From: Pontibacter sp. FD36
GTDB taxonomy: Bacteria; Bacteroidota; Bacteroidia; Cytophagales; Hymenobacteraceae
Assembly (NCBI RefSeq): GCF_015686655.1
Contig: NZ_JADPMP010000006.1
Coordinates: 124,001-188,000 of the forward strand
DNA: 64,000 nucleotides
Direction: 5' to 3'
A program made the translations under genes and the position numbers. Positions 36,025-45,678 of this stretch are shown piece after piece; the stretch's first letter is position 1, and every line of letters starts with the position of its first letter. The notes beneath the pieces are model-generated. The model did not search any database. It saw only the letters and a list, made by a program, of their open reading frames with translations, and was not told the DNA's origin.

Positions 36025-37244
36025 ATAAATATTTCCTTTCTTTTATCGCTCAACTATTTGTAATTCAAACTGTAATTGCTCAGAATACTGGCCTCGAGAA
36101 GAGTAGCACGGATAGCACAAGCACTAATAAAACGCCTACAATTCAAGGACTCTCAGATGGCAGCTTATCGGGTTTGAGCGAAAGGATAGATGTGAATTTT
36201 CTGCTTCGAAGCTCAGTAGACTTCCCGAGTGGTGCTTCCAATCAGGCATCCGTTAATTTGAACGAAGCACGGATGGAGCTGAGGGGAGATATCACGCCGG
36301 ATCTGAGTTTTCGCGTACGGTACCGGCTTAACAGAAGCGCTGCTCCGAACAGTTTAGATAATGCTCCGGGCTCATTAGATCACGCGAATGTCACCTATCG
36401 GTTTGGCACCGCGAAGAAATGGCATCTGACAGCCGGAAAGCAGTCCGCGAGTGTGGGGAGTTGGGAGTTTGACAAAAACCCCACTTTTGAATACCAATAT
36501 ACCGAATACGTGAACAGGCAGCTGAACCTGTTTTTACTCGCCATGAAACTCGGCTATGATGTCACTGAAAACCATACCTTCCAGTTACAACTGCACAATA
36601 CCTCTAACAATAATTTCAACACGGTCTACAACACGACAGGCTACAACACAGACGGACTAAGGCCGTCAAAAACACCTTTTGGCTTATACGTTGCGTGGCT
36701 GGGCAATCTATTGGATGAAAAATGGCAGACTTTCTACAGTTATAATATTTCGCAGTTCGCCAAAGGTAAGACAGATCATGCCGTATCCATCGGCAACCAG
36801 GTTGTGCTCGACAGGTTTAAAGCTTACCTCGACTTGCAGAGCACCAACATGTCCGTAGACTATCCTAACATTGGGTCGCCGGCTGTCAATACCTTTATGG
36901 CTCCTACTCCGGGGTTTACTCCGGTTTTTCTGCAAGACATCAATTACAAAACAGCCTTGCTTCGCGTAGATTATGAGTTTATACCCAAGTGGTTTATAAC
37001 TGCCAAAGGCTTTTACGAAACTGCCAGTCACCGAAAAGACAGCGAGATCGGAGACAATTTCAGAGAGCATACTGGCCTTTTGGCAGGCCTGGAATACAAG
37101 CCTGTTGGCAGCCAGGAAATGCGGTTGTTTAGTTACTATTACTACAACACGTCACGGTATAATAATGCAGTAGGGGTAAGTAACCCGAATCAGAAGCTAC
37201 ACTTGTTCTCGGTTGGAGTGCTTTACTTTGTGAATGCCCTTTAG
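36021..37244 (+). CDS. Outer-membrane porin (phosphate-selective porin O/P-like)
   Basis: 407 residues, signal peptide ending near VIAQ (about 20). A region rich in Ser/Thr precedes a barrel with alternating aromatic strands: ASVNLNEARMELRGDITPDLSFRVRYRLN, YRFGTAKKWHLTAGKQ, and the closing HLFSVGVLYFVNAL. Matches the OprO/OprP-like family of trimeric 16-strand porins. Being last in the metal-uptake run suggests a supporting diffusion role, though substrate is unknown. Base composition is visibly more AT-rich than the adjoining receptor gene, so it may have a different history. Confidence 0.82.
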   Translation: MNKYFLSFIAQLFVIQTVIAQNTGLEKSSTDSTSTNKTPTIQGLSDGSLSGLSERIDVNFLLRSSVDFPSGASNQASVNLNEARMELRGDITPDLSFRVRYRLNRSAAPNSLDNAPGSLDHANVTYRFGTAKKWHLTAGKQSASVGSWEFDKNPTFEYQYTEYVNRQLNLFLLAMKLGYDVTENHTFQLQLHNTSNNNFNTVYNTTGYNTDGLRPSKTPFGLYVAWLGNLLDEKWQTFYSYNISQFAKGKTDHAVSIGNQVVLDRFKAYLDLQSTNMSVDYPNIGSPAVNTFMAPTPGFTPVFLQDINYKTALLRVDYEFIPKWFITAKGFYETASHRKDSEIGDNFREHTGLLAGLEYKPVGSQEMRLFSYYYYNTSRYNNAVGVSNPNQKLHLFSVGVLYFVNAL

Positions 37245-37752
37245 CTTAGGCATTGTGCAGTAACTGTAGCGGCTGTAAGGGCAAGTATAGCCGTTAAAGT
37301 AGTTGTTTCCTTGCTTTTATGGGGCTTTATCCGTTACTTTGAAAGAATACTATCAGAACCGTGCTGCCACCTAACAGAAAAATTCATCTCTTTTCAGAGC
37401 CGCTTACAGGCTTTGTTGCGGCATCGCATCACGTATCTCAAAGTGATGTGCTGAATGGCTATTGTCTTTTCTTTTATACAGCCCCTAAGGCCTTCATTAA
37501 GTAAGCCGGAAACCTCCGGCCCCGGGCGTAAGCCACCATACCTTGCTACAGGCTATCCCTGTTCAATATTCTAGCATTTACCGTTTCGCAAAACACCTTT
37601 ACGCAGCGCAAAAGCCGCAAGCAAGGGAGTTTTTGTGTGTTTACCTTTTTAAAACCTCCGTGCTGCATGCGCTGGAGGTTTTGCGCCTGCCTTTGGGGCA
37701 TGGCAAGGCGCTATACCTGTAAGATTTTTCAATGCTTTAAAATACCAATGAT
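37245..37752. other. Intergenic region with a terminator-like hairpin
   Basis: 508 bp without a supported gene. AAAACCTCC (37651-37659) pairs with GGAGGTTTT (37674-37682), a 9-bp hairpin with a 14-nt loop and A/T flanks, which could terminate transcription in either direction. Nothing else recognised. Confidence 0.5.
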
Positions 37753-38157
37753 ATGAACCCGATTTATGTAACAGAAAAAGATTTACAACGCCTGCACAAC
37801 CTGGTACAGGTGCAGCGCCAGGTAAGCGGTGCCCATTCCGTAGAGGCCCTCAGCAGGGAACTGAAGCGAGCGAAAGTGGTAGCTTCCGAGGAGATTCCGG
37901 AGAATGTGGTGACCATGAACTCGCTGGTGAAGCTGAAGGAGCTGAAAAGCGGTGCCGAGATGGAACTGACTGTGGTATACCCCAAGGACGCTGACTTGCC
38001 AAATTTCAAAATCTCAGTGCTGGCACCAGTGGGTACAGCCATACTGGGCTGCAAAGTGGGTGACAAGGTGGAGCGGCCGGGACCTAAAGGCACGGTGGTG
38101 TACGAGGTGCTGGAAATTTTGTATCAACCCGAAGCAGCAGGCGATCTGGCCCTTTAA
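37753..38157 (+). CDS. GreA/GreB C-terminal domain protein (Rnk-like)
   Basis: 134 residues. The C-terminal half is the FKBP-like GreA/GreB domain (MNSLVKLKELKSGAEMELTVVYPKDA, PVGTAILGCKVGDKVERPGPKGTVVYEVLEI). The N-terminal half is too short for the GreA coiled coil, as in Rnk. Rnk binds RNA polymerase or affects nucleoside diphosphate kinase in other bacteria; the role here is open. Located 49 bp upstream of mreB. Confidence 0.85.
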   Translation: MNPIYVTEKDLQRLHNLVQVQRQVSGAHSVEALSRELKRAKVVASEEIPENVVTMNSLVKLKELKSGAEMELTVVYPKDADLPNFKISVLAPVGTAILGCKVGDKVERPGPKGTVVYEVLEILYQPEAAGDLAL

Positions 38158-38206
38158 TTTACTGGCCGGATTGGTCTTTTGGAGGAGAATATTTTTACCA
38201 TAGAGA

Positions 38207-39229
38207 ATGGGTTTTTTAGATTTTTTCAGAGAGGATATTGCCATAGATTTGGGCACAGCCAATTTTCTGGTGATGCAGGGCGACAAGGTGGTGGTGGACG
38301 AGCCTGCCATTGTAGCCTACAGCCGCTCATCAGGAAAAGTGCTGGCCATTGGCCGTAAGGCGATGCAGATGGAGGGAAAGGCGCATGAGGACATCCGTAT
38401 TGTGCGGCCAATGAAGGATGGTGTGATCGCTGACTTTCATGCCGCAGAGCACATGATGAAGGGTATGCTGCAGCTCATTAACGGAGGGAAAAGGAAAATG
38501 GGCGCTTCGTTCCGGATGGTGGTTTGTGTGCCCTCCGGTATAACCGAGGTAGAGAAACGCGCTATACGCGACTCGGCCGTTATTTCTGGGGCAAGGGAGC
38601 TATACCTGGTGCACGAACCAATTGCTGCGGCCATCGGCATCGGACTGGATGTAGAGGAACCGAACGGGCACATGATTGTAGACATTGGGGGAGGTACCAC
38701 CGAAATCGCCGTGATTGCCCTGAGCGGCATTGTCTGCGACCAATCCCTGAAGGTAGCGGGCGAAAGCTTTAACGCCGATATTGTGCACTACATGCGCAAG
38801 CATCACAACCTGCTGATCGGGCAGTCTACCGCCGAACGGATCAAGCTGGAAGTAGGGGCTGCCCTGCCTGAGCTGCAGGATCCACCGGATGATGTGGCCA
38901 TCAAAGGCCGTGACCTGCTCACAGGTCTGCCGAAACAGATACACGTTTCCTATATGGACGTCGCTTTTTTTCTGGATCGCTCACTGTCTAAAATTGAAGA
39001 AGCGGTGATGAAGACACTGGAGATGACGCCACCAGAGCTCTCCGCAGACATACACCAGACGGGCATCTACCTGACCGGTGGCGGTGCCTTGCTGCGTGGT
39101 CTGGACAAGCGGATATCTGCCCGAACGAAACTGCCTACCCACGTGGTGGAAGACCCACTCCGCGCTGTGGTGCGGGGTACGGGCACGGCGATGCGAAACA
39201 TTGACCGCTTCCAGTTTTTGATGCGCTGA
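38207..39229 (+). CDS. mreB: Rod-shape determining protein MreB
   Basis: 340 residues, normal size. Actin-fold motifs: phosphate 1 IDLGTANFLV near the N-terminus, VVCVPSGITEVEKRAI, HEPIAAAIGIGLDV, phosphate 2 DIGGGTTEIAVI, the adenosine loop TGGGALLRGLDKRI. An N-terminal amphipathic start (MGFLDFF) may bind the membrane. It polymerises under the inner membrane to direct lateral wall growth. No mreC or mreD is adjacent, so this may be a second mreB copy of the genome. Confidence 0.94.
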   Translation: MGFLDFFREDIAIDLGTANFLVMQGDKVVVDEPAIVAYSRSSGKVLAIGRKAMQMEGKAHEDIRIVRPMKDGVIADFHAAEHMMKGMLQLINGGKRKMGASFRMVVCVPSGITEVEKRAIRDSAVISGARELYLVHEPIAAAIGIGLDVEEPNGHMIVDIGGGTTEIAVIALSGIVCDQSLKVAGESFNADIVHYMRKHHNLLIGQSTAERIKLEVGAALPELQDPPDDVAIKGRDLLTGLPKQIHVSYMDVAFFLDRSLSKIEEAVMKTLEMTPPELSADIHQTGIYLTGGGALLRGLDKRISARTKLPTHVVEDPLRAVVRGTGTAMRNIDRFQFLMR

Positions 39230-39286
39230 GTTAGTGGCAAATTAGTGCAACAGGGTATGCCCTGGCAGGTCATATAGCAGCATTAC

Positions 39287-39325
39287 AAAGAGCCCCGCTG
39301 GAAATAAACTGGCGGGGCTCTTTTT
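39287..39325 (+). terminator. Terminator after mreB
   Basis: AAAGAGCCCCGC (39287-39298) pairs with GCGGGGCTCTTT (39312-39323), loop 13 nt, then T residues. With A residues on the other side it may also act on the minus-strand sugar operon. Confidence 0.88.
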
Positions 39326-39422
39326 ATAAGAAATTACCGGAATGTATAAGTCTATAGCCACTGCCCGAATAGCTTTATTATTAAATAATCTTTAAATTTA
39401 TTCTGATCGCTGGCACAGATTG

Positions 39423-40877
39423 CTATACCTTGGCTTTTGCTGCCATAGCAGGTGCCTTGTGGCGGACTGAGGTTGCCTCGCCGGTCCACAGTGTCTCCAT
39501 CTCTTCCAGCGACTTGTTCTTCGTCTCCGGCACCATCTTCCAGACAAACAACAGCGAGAGCACACTCATCACGCCATAGAAACCGTAGGTGAAGGCGCCG
39601 CTGAACTCCATCATGGAAGGGTAGGTGGATGAGATAAAATAATTGGCCGCCCACTGTGCCGCCACGGCCACCGCCACGGCCTTGCCCCGTATTTTGTTCG
39701 GGAAAATCTCGGAGATGAGCACCCAGCAGATCGGCCCCCAGGACATCATAAAAGAAGCTGTGTAGATGATGATAAACACCAGTGTGCCGATCCCGATAAT
39801 CTCGAAGTAGGAGAGTCCGGCGATGGCGAACATACCGATGGCCATACCTACAGAGCCAATCATCAGCAGCGGCTTTCTGCCCCATTTGTCAACCGTAAGG
39901 ATGGCCAGCACTGTGAAAAGCACATTGATCACACCCATCACCACGGTTTGCAGCATGGAGGCGTCCTTGCCGGCACCCATGCTCTCAAAAATGCGGGGCG
40001 CATAGTAGAGGGCCACGTTTATACCTACAAACTGCTGGAAAACCGAAAGCAAAATGCCGATCACGATAACGGTGCGGCCATAGGAGAGAAGCTTGCTGGA
40101 GTGGTGCTCCACTGTATTTTTAATGTCAGCCAAAATTTGCCTGGCCACTGACGGGCCGTTTACTTTTGTGAGGACTTTCAGTGCCTCCTCATCCCGGCCC
40201 ACCATGCTCAGGTAGCGTGGCGTTTCAGGCACGAAGAACAGCAGCAATGCAAACAGTCCGGCAGGTATAGCCTCCGATAAAAACATCCTGCGCCAGCCCA
40301 CTTCGTTTATCCACTCGATGGATTGGCCGCTGGCGATACCCCAGTTGACAAAGTAAACCACCAGCATCCCGAAGATAATGGCAAATTGGTTGAGCGACAC
40401 CAGGCGGCCCCGGAGGTGGGCAGGTGCAATCTCACCAATGTACACCGGGCTAACAGCAGAGGCCAGACCTACACCGATACCACCCAATACACGGTAAAAG
40501 TTGAACAGGTAGAGCAGCCCCATGGTCGGTTCGTCCTGCTCAAAGAACAGAGACTCCGGGTAGGCTGAGCCAAGGGCCGAAACGAAAAACAGAAAAGCGG
40601 CGACCAGCAGGGTTTTCTTGCGGCCTATGCCTGAGGCCAGCAAACCGGAGATCGCTCCTCCTATTACGCAGCCGATCAGAGCGCTGGAAATAGTAGCGCC
40701 ATGTACCCAGGTGCTGAGTCCAAGTCCATCGATCAGGTAGGCCTGCACCGATTTCTCAGCTCCCGAGATCACGGCAGTGTCATACCCAAATAGCAGGCCG
40801 CCGAGTGTGGCGATCAGGGTAATGCCTGCAATGTAAGGGAGGTTGCTGGCACTGTAATCCTTTGTGTTTTCCGTCAT
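39423..40877 (-). CDS. Sugar:proton symporter, MFS sugar porter family (XylE-like)
   Basis: 484 residues with twelve TM helices. Family signatures: LGGLLFGYDTAVISGAE in TM1, GIGRKKTLL, RVLGGIGVGLASAVSPVYIGEIAP, VPETPRYL in mid-loop, DKWGRKPLL and VPETKNKSLEEM at the C-terminus. Takes pentose or hexose sugars across the inner membrane with protons. Directly downstream of xylA (34 bp), so xylose is the likely substrate. Confidence 0.9.
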   Translation of the reverse strand: MTENTKDYSASNLPYIAGITLIATLGGLLFGYDTAVISGAEKSVQAYLIDGLGLSTWVHGATISSALIGCVIGGAISGLLASGIGRKKTLLVAAFLFFVSALGSAYPESLFFEQDEPTMGLLYLFNFYRVLGGIGVGLASAVSPVYIGEIAPAHLRGRLVSLNQFAIIFGMLVVYFVNWGIASGQSIEWINEVGWRRMFLSEAIPAGLFALLLFFVPETPRYLSMVGRDEEALKVLTKVNGPSVARQILADIKNTVEHHSSKLLSYGRTVIVIGILLSVFQQFVGINVALYYAPRIFESMGAGKDASMLQTVVMGVINVLFTVLAILTVDKWGRKPLLMIGSVGMAIGMFAIAGLSYFEIIGIGTLVFIIIYTASFMMSWGPICWVLISEIFPNKIRGKAVAVAVAAQWAANYFISSTYPSMMEFSGAFTYGFYGVMSVLSLLFVWKMVPETKNKSLEEMETLWTGEATSVRHKAPAMAAKAKV

Positions 40878-40911
40878 GGTGAAGCAGGGTTAGGGTGGAA
40901 GATGCTACTGC

Positions 40912-42243
40912 TTAAATGAAGCGGTTGATCAGATTTTCGAGATACTCCTGACGGCCGCTTCTTACTTCTGGCTCCCCATGCACGATCGCATAGTCACGTA
41001 ACTCTTCCAATGTCAGCTTACCCTGCTCAAATGCTTTGCCCTTGCCACTGTCGAATGAGGCGTAACGTTCCTGGCGCAGCTTTTTGTAATCGGAGTTTTG
41101 CAGGATGTTGTCAGCCGTAATAAGGGCGCGGGCGAAGGTGTCGGCACCGCCGATGTGGGCATAGAACAAGTCAGCCGGATCGGTGGAGTTTCTGCGGATC
41201 TTGGCGTCGAAGTTGATGCCGCCGCCCTGCACGCCGCCTGCTTCCAGGAACACCAGCATAGCCTCTGTCAGCTCATTGATGTTGTTGGGGAACTGGTCGG
41301 TGTCCCAACCGTTCTGGTAGTCGCCGCGGTTTGCATCGATGGAGCCGAGCAGGCCGGCATCGGCAGCCACCTGCAGTTCGTGCTGGAAGGTATGGCCGGC
41401 CAGCGTTGCGTGGTTTACTTCAATGTTTAGCTTAAAGTCCCCCAGCAGGTCATACTGACGCAGGAAGCTGATAACGGTGGCGGCGTCGTAGTCATACTGG
41501 TGTTTGGTCGGTTCCATTGGTTTTGGCTCAATGAAGAATGTGCCCTTGAAGCCCTGCTTGCGGGCATAGTCGCGGGCCATGTGCAGAAACTTAGCAAAGT
41601 GCTCTTGTTCCCGCTTCATGTCTGTGTTCAGCAGCGTCATATAACCTTCACGGCCTCCCCAGAACACATAGTTTTCACCACCCAGGGCAATTGTCGCATC
41701 CAGGGCAGCTTTTACCTGAGCACCCGCATGGGCTGTCACATGGAAGTCCGGGTTGGTGGCGGCGCCGTTCATGTAGCGGCTATGTGAAAAGACATTAGCC
41801 GTGCCCCAAAGCAGTTTGACACCAGTCTCTTGCTGCTTTTGCCTGGCGTATTCCACAATTGCCTGCAGTCTGCGCTCGTTTTCCCGAATGTCGTTGCCAT
41901 AGTCTACCAAGTCCACGTCATGGAAGCAATAGTAGGGCAGGCCGAGTTTGGTGATGAATTCAAAAGCCGCATCCATTTTGTCTTTGGCTCTTTCAACAAC
42001 GTCCTCTTTTTTGTTCCAGCCAAACTTCAGGGTAGGACCACCAAAAGGGTCAGAACCATCGGCATTGAAGGAGTGCCAGTAGGCTACAGCAAAGCGCAGG
42101 TGCTCTTTCAGTATTTTGCCGGCCACTACACGGTTCTCGTCGTACCAGCGGTAGGCCAACGGATTGTCAGACTCGAGTCCTTCAAATTTGATGGCGCTTA
42201 TACCTTTGAAATATTCTGATTGGGTTAGTGTCGTGTTTGCCAT
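40912..42243 (-). CDS. xylA: Xylose isomerase
   Basis: 443 residues. Converts D-xylose to D-xylulose. Seen: YCFHDVDL with the catalytic His, [45 protein letters not shown] with metal-binding Glu, [18 protein letters not shown] and [20 protein letters not shown]. Long-form (class II) enzyme typical of Bacteroidota. Between xylB and the sugar porter on the minus strand. Confidence 0.97.
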   Translation of the reverse strand: MANTTLTQSEYFKGISAIKFEGLESDNPLAYRWYDENRVVAGKILKEHLRFAVAYWHSFNADGSDPFGGPTLKFGWNKKEDVVERAKDKMDAAFEFITKLGLPYYCFHDVDLVDYGNDIRENERRLQAIVEYARQKQQETGVKLLWGTANVFSHSRYMNGAATNPDFHVTAHAGAQVKAALDATIALGGENYVFWGGREGYMTLLNTDMKREQEHFAKFLHMARDYARKQGFKGTFFIEPKPMEPTKHQYDYDAATVISFLRQYDLLGDFKLNIEVNHATLAGHTFQHELQVAADAGLLGSIDANRGDYQNGWDTDQFPNNINELTEAMLVFLEAGGVQGGGINFDAKIRRNSTDPADLFYAHIGGADTFARALITADNILQNSDYKKLRQERYASFDSGKGKAFEQGKLTLEELRDYAIVHGEPEVRSGRQEYLENLINRFI

Positions 42244-42276
42244 AAGGTATAGGTGTTAGCTTGTTTGCGATTTAGG

Positions 42277-43761
42277 TTATATTTCGTTCAGGTGTTTTTC
42301 GAGCAGGGCCTTCCATTCCTGGTAGGCCGGCTCGTACAGGTCGATGGCTTTGGGTTCTACAGTTCGTAGCCTTTTGCTGTTGGTGAAAGCTTCTTTCTCG
42401 GAGACGAAGGCTTTTACTCCGATGCCGGCACCCAGCGCGGCGCCTATGCTGCCGTCGTTCAGGTATAGCTCGACAGGGACGTGGGTAGCGTTCACAAAAG
42501 CCTCTGTAAAGGTCTCACTCAGGAAAAGGTTGGCCTGACCCGCCCGGATAATGCTGGGGTTCATGCCGCTTTCGCGCATAATGTCCAGTCCGTAGCGGAA
42601 AGCAAAAGCGATGCCCTCCTGCACTGCCCGGAACATATGCGCCTTGGTGTGGAGATTCAGGTCAATGTGGTGGAAATGGGTACCCACGATCTTGTTGTTG
42701 AGCATGCGCTCGGCTCCGTTTCCGAAAGGGATCACCCGCAGGCCATTGCTGCCGATAGGTATAGCAGCGGCCATCTGGTTCATGTCGGCATAGCTTATAC
42801 CTGGCCCGGCTATGTTCTTCATCCAGCGGTTCAGGCTGCCAGTGCCATTGATGCAGAGCAGCATGCCCAGCCTTTTATCTGAGTCGGCATAGTTCACGTG
42901 CGCAAAAGTATTCACCCGGGACTGCGGATCGTAAAGCAGCTTGTCGCTCACACCGTAGATCACGCCAGATGTTCCGGCCGTAGCGGCTACCTCACCGGGT
43001 TGCAGCACGTTCAGTGACAGGGCATTGTTGGGTTGGTCTCCTGATTTATAGGTAACCGGTATACCTGCTTTGAGGCCAAGTTCGTCGGCAACGGCTTTTG
43101 TGACCGTACCGTGTTCTGAGAAAACCGGGTTGATAACAGGTATAAGATGCTTGTCGAATTTGTAGTAGCCAAGTACATCGCTGGAGAGTTCGTTCTCCTG
43201 AAAATCCCAGAAAACACCCTCCGACAAGGCTGACACGCTGGTGGTGATACTGCCGGTCAGTTTCATGGCCACGTAGTCGCCGGGCAGCATGATCTTGTCG
43301 ATGTTGTCGTAGAGCCCGGGCTCGTTTGCTTTGACCCAGGCCAGCTTGGAGGCTGTGAAGTTGCCGGGGGAGTTGAGCAGTCGTGACAGGCTTCGTTCTT
43401 CACCGATCGTTTTGAAAGCCTGGTTGCCGATCTCTACGGCACGGCTGTCGCACCAGATGATGGCGTTACGAAGAGCTTGCTGCTCTTTGTTCACCACTAC
43501 CAATCCATGCATCTGGTAGGCTATACCTATGGCGCCAATATCTACGGGGTTATACCTGCCCGTCGCGTTCACTTTCCGAATAGCGGCTTTGGCATGTTCC
43601 CACCACATCTCCGGTGCCTGCTCTGCCCAGCCCGCCTGTGGGGCCAGGATATCTGACTCTTCCTCCGGGTGCTGGGCCGAAGCCAGACAGTCCTGCGTCT
43701 GGGCATCTACCACCGAGACTTTGATCGAAGAAGTACCTACGTCTATACCTAATAGAAGCAT
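42277..43761 (-). CDS. xylB: Xylulokinase
   Basis: 494 residues, FGGY kinase. N-terminal GIDVGTSSIKVSVVD phosphate motif, AYQMHGLV, a central NSPGNFTASKLAWVKANEP segment that positions substrate, GDQPNNAL and the adenosine motif ATAGTSGVIYG; C-terminal GSIGAALGAG. Phosphorylates D-xylulose for the pentose phosphate pathway. Begins 88 bp after the TRAP large permease, so it may have its own promoter. Confidence 0.94.
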   Translation of the reverse strand: MLLLGIDVGTSSIKVSVVDAQTQDCLASAQHPEEESDILAPQAGWAEQAPEMWWEHAKAAIRKVNATGRYNPVDIGAIGIAYQMHGLVVVNKEQQALRNAIIWCDSRAVEIGNQAFKTIGEERSLSRLLNSPGNFTASKLAWVKANEPGLYDNIDKIMLPGDYVAMKLTGSITTSVSALSEGVFWDFQENELSSDVLGYYKFDKHLIPVINPVFSEHGTVTKAVADELGLKAGIPVTYKSGDQPNNALSLNVLQPGEVAATAGTSGVIYGVSDKLLYDPQSRVNTFAHVNYADSDKRLGMLLCINGTGSLNRWMKNIAGPGISYADMNQMAAAIPIGSNGLRVIPFGNGAERMLNNKIVGTHFHHIDLNLHTKAHMFRAVQEGIAFAFRYGLDIMRESGMNPSIIRAGQANLFLSETFTEAFVNATHVPVELYLNDGSIGAALGAGIGVKAFVSEKEAFTNSKRLRTVEPKAIDLYEPAYQEWKALLEKHLNEI

Positions 43762-43849
43762 ATGTTTTAAACTGCTTAAAGGTGATCAACAGGTGTACGG
43801 TATGGCTACCTTGTGCGGCGTAACGAAGCCAACTTTTTGGGCTTGCTGA

Positions 43850-45148
43850 TTACAACCCGAATACCTCCGGCAGCCAGAGGCTAAGGGCCGGCACATAGGT
43901 GACCAGCAGCAGGGCTACCAACATGGCTACGAAGAGCGGCACCAGCGGTTTGATTACTTTGCTGATACTGATATTAGCCACACCGCAGCCCACGAAGAGC
44001 ACCGAACCAACCGGTGGCGTGCAAAGGCCGATGCAGAGGTTGAACACCATCAGGATGCCGAAGTGTACCGGATGAACGCCCAAGGCTGTTACGACTGGCA
44101 GGAAGATCGGCGTGAAGATGAGTACAGCCGGTGTCATGTCCATGAAAATTCCCACGAACAGTAGGATCAGGTTAATGATGACCAGAATGACGATCTTGTT
44201 ATCGCTGATGGAAAGCAGGGCCTCACTTACGGCCTGCGGAATGTTCTCAAACGACATCACCCAGGACATGCCCATCGAAGTACCGATCAGCAGCATCACA
44301 ATAGCTGTCGTGATCACTGTTGTGATCAGGATGTCCGGCAGGTCAGCTACTTTTACTTCACGGTACACCACCATCGACAGCACCACCGTGTAGAGCACCG
44401 CAATGGCCGAGGCCTCGGTAGCGGTAAAAATTCCGGCTATAATACCGCCGATCACAATAAAGAGCAGGAACAGGCTTGGCAGTGCATCGATCAGTTTCTT
44501 GAAAACTATACTAAGCGGAATGCGATCGCCTACCGGGTATTTGTTTTTGTAAGCCATAAACCCGGCTACACCTACAAGCGACAAGCCTAGCAGAATGCCT
44601 GGTACATAACCCGCCACAAAAAGTGCGGCAATCGACACACCACCACTGGCCAGCGAATATACGATCAGGATATTGCTTGGGGGAATGATCATGCCTGTGG
44701 TGGCTGAGGTAATGTTTACGGCAGCACTAAAAGGACGGGAGTAACCCTCTTTGACCATGCGTGGGTTCATGATACCACCAATAGCCGAAGCCGCCGCTAC
44801 AGCAGACCCTGAAATAGCGCCAAATAGCATGTTAGCCACAATGTTTACATAGGCGAGTCCGCCGGGTAGGGTACCGACCAGACTTTTGGCAAAGTCGATA
44901 AGGCGGGTAGCGATACCGCCCCGGTTCATCAACTGGCCAGCCAGGATAAAGAAAGGTATAGCCAGGAGAGCAAAGCTGTCGAGGCCGGTGGCCAGGCGCT
45001 GTGCCAGAGTGGTGAAGGCAGGTACCGGTGCAATGCTGACCAGCATGGTGAGCAGCGCTGAGATACCAATGGAAAAGGCAATGGGTACACCGATGATCAG
45101 TAGGAAAATAAAGCTGACAATCAGTACGATGATCTCAAGAAATTCCAT
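43850..45148 (-). CDS. TRAP transporter large permease (DctM-like)
   Basis: 432 residues, about twelve TM helices. Motifs FFILAGQLMNRGGIATRLIDFAKSLVGTLPGGLAYVNI, SGSAVAAASAIGGIMNPRMVKEGYSRPF, SATTGMIIPPSN and CIGLCTPPVGSVLFVGCGVANISI are those of the DctM/UxuM group. Ion-driven channel subunit; the genes around it point to galacturonate or a related hexuronate. Confidence 0.94.
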   Translation of the reverse strand: MEFLEIIVLIVSFIFLLIIGVPIAFSIGISALLTMLVSIAPVPAFTTLAQRLATGLDSFALLAIPFFILAGQLMNRGGIATRLIDFAKSLVGTLPGGLAYVNIVANMLFGAISGSAVAAASAIGGIMNPRMVKEGYSRPFSAAVNITSATTGMIIPPSNILIVYSLASGGVSIAALFVAGYVPGILLGLSLVGVAGFMAYKNKYPVGDRIPLSIVFKKLIDALPSLFLLFIVIGGIIAGIFTATEASAIAVLYTVVLSMVVYREVKVADLPDILITTVITTAIVMLLIGTSMGMSWVMSFENIPQAVSEALLSISDNKIVILVIINLILLFVGIFMDMTPAVLIFTPIFLPVVTALGVHPVHFGILMVFNLCIGLCTPPVGSVLFVGCGVANISISKVIKPLVPLFVAMLVALLLVTYVPALSLWLPEVFGL

Positions 45149-45171
45149 AAGCTCCTGTTATAAATATGTTG

Positions 45172-45666
45172 CTAAGCCAACTCTTTTCCAATTTCTTCCG
45201 GCTCTTCACCCTGCAGGCGCAGGTTCACCAGACTGTAGTACACGATCAGCAGTCCACTCAAAGGCAGCACCGTGTACACATAACCTAGCGGGATGTTAAG
45301 GGCTGCGGATGTCTGCTCCAGTTTCAGGGTGATGTAGACCAGCTTAATACCACCCCATACCAGCACTAGGAAAGAGAACAGGGCAACTACCACATTCGTG
45401 AAGATGCTCAGGTTCCGGGCTTTCCTGCCGTGCATCTTTGAGGGGAGAATATCGATGGCCAGGTGCATTTTTTTGCCTGTCACGTAGCTGGCGCCTAGCA
45501 GACCGACCCAGATCAAAATGAAGCGGGCGAGTTCATCTGTGAAAGAGCTTGGGGACTTGAATAAGTATCTGGAAGCGACCTGCCACAATACGTTCAGCAC
45601 CATCAGACCCATCAGCACCACGAGTGACCAGAATAAGGCTTTATCAACTTTTTCCCTGATTTTCAT
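45172..45666 (-). CDS. TRAP transporter small permease (DctQ-like)
   Basis: 164 residues with four TM helices and the family pattern FTDELARFILIWVGLLGASYVTGKKMHLAIDIL plus a GYVYTVLPLSGLLIVYYSL C-terminal helix. Partner of the large permease; 23 bp upstream of it and 12 bp after the binding-protein gene. Confidence 0.92.
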   Translation of the reverse strand: MKIREKVDKALFWSLVVLMGLMVLNVLWQVASRYLFKSPSSFTDELARFILIWVGLLGASYVTGKKMHLAIDILPSKMHGRKARNLSIFTNVVVALFSFLVLVWGGIKLVYITLKLEQTSAALNIPLGYVYTVLPLSGLLIVYYSLVNLRLQGEEPEEIGKELA

Positions 45667-45678
45667 AGGTTCTGGTTT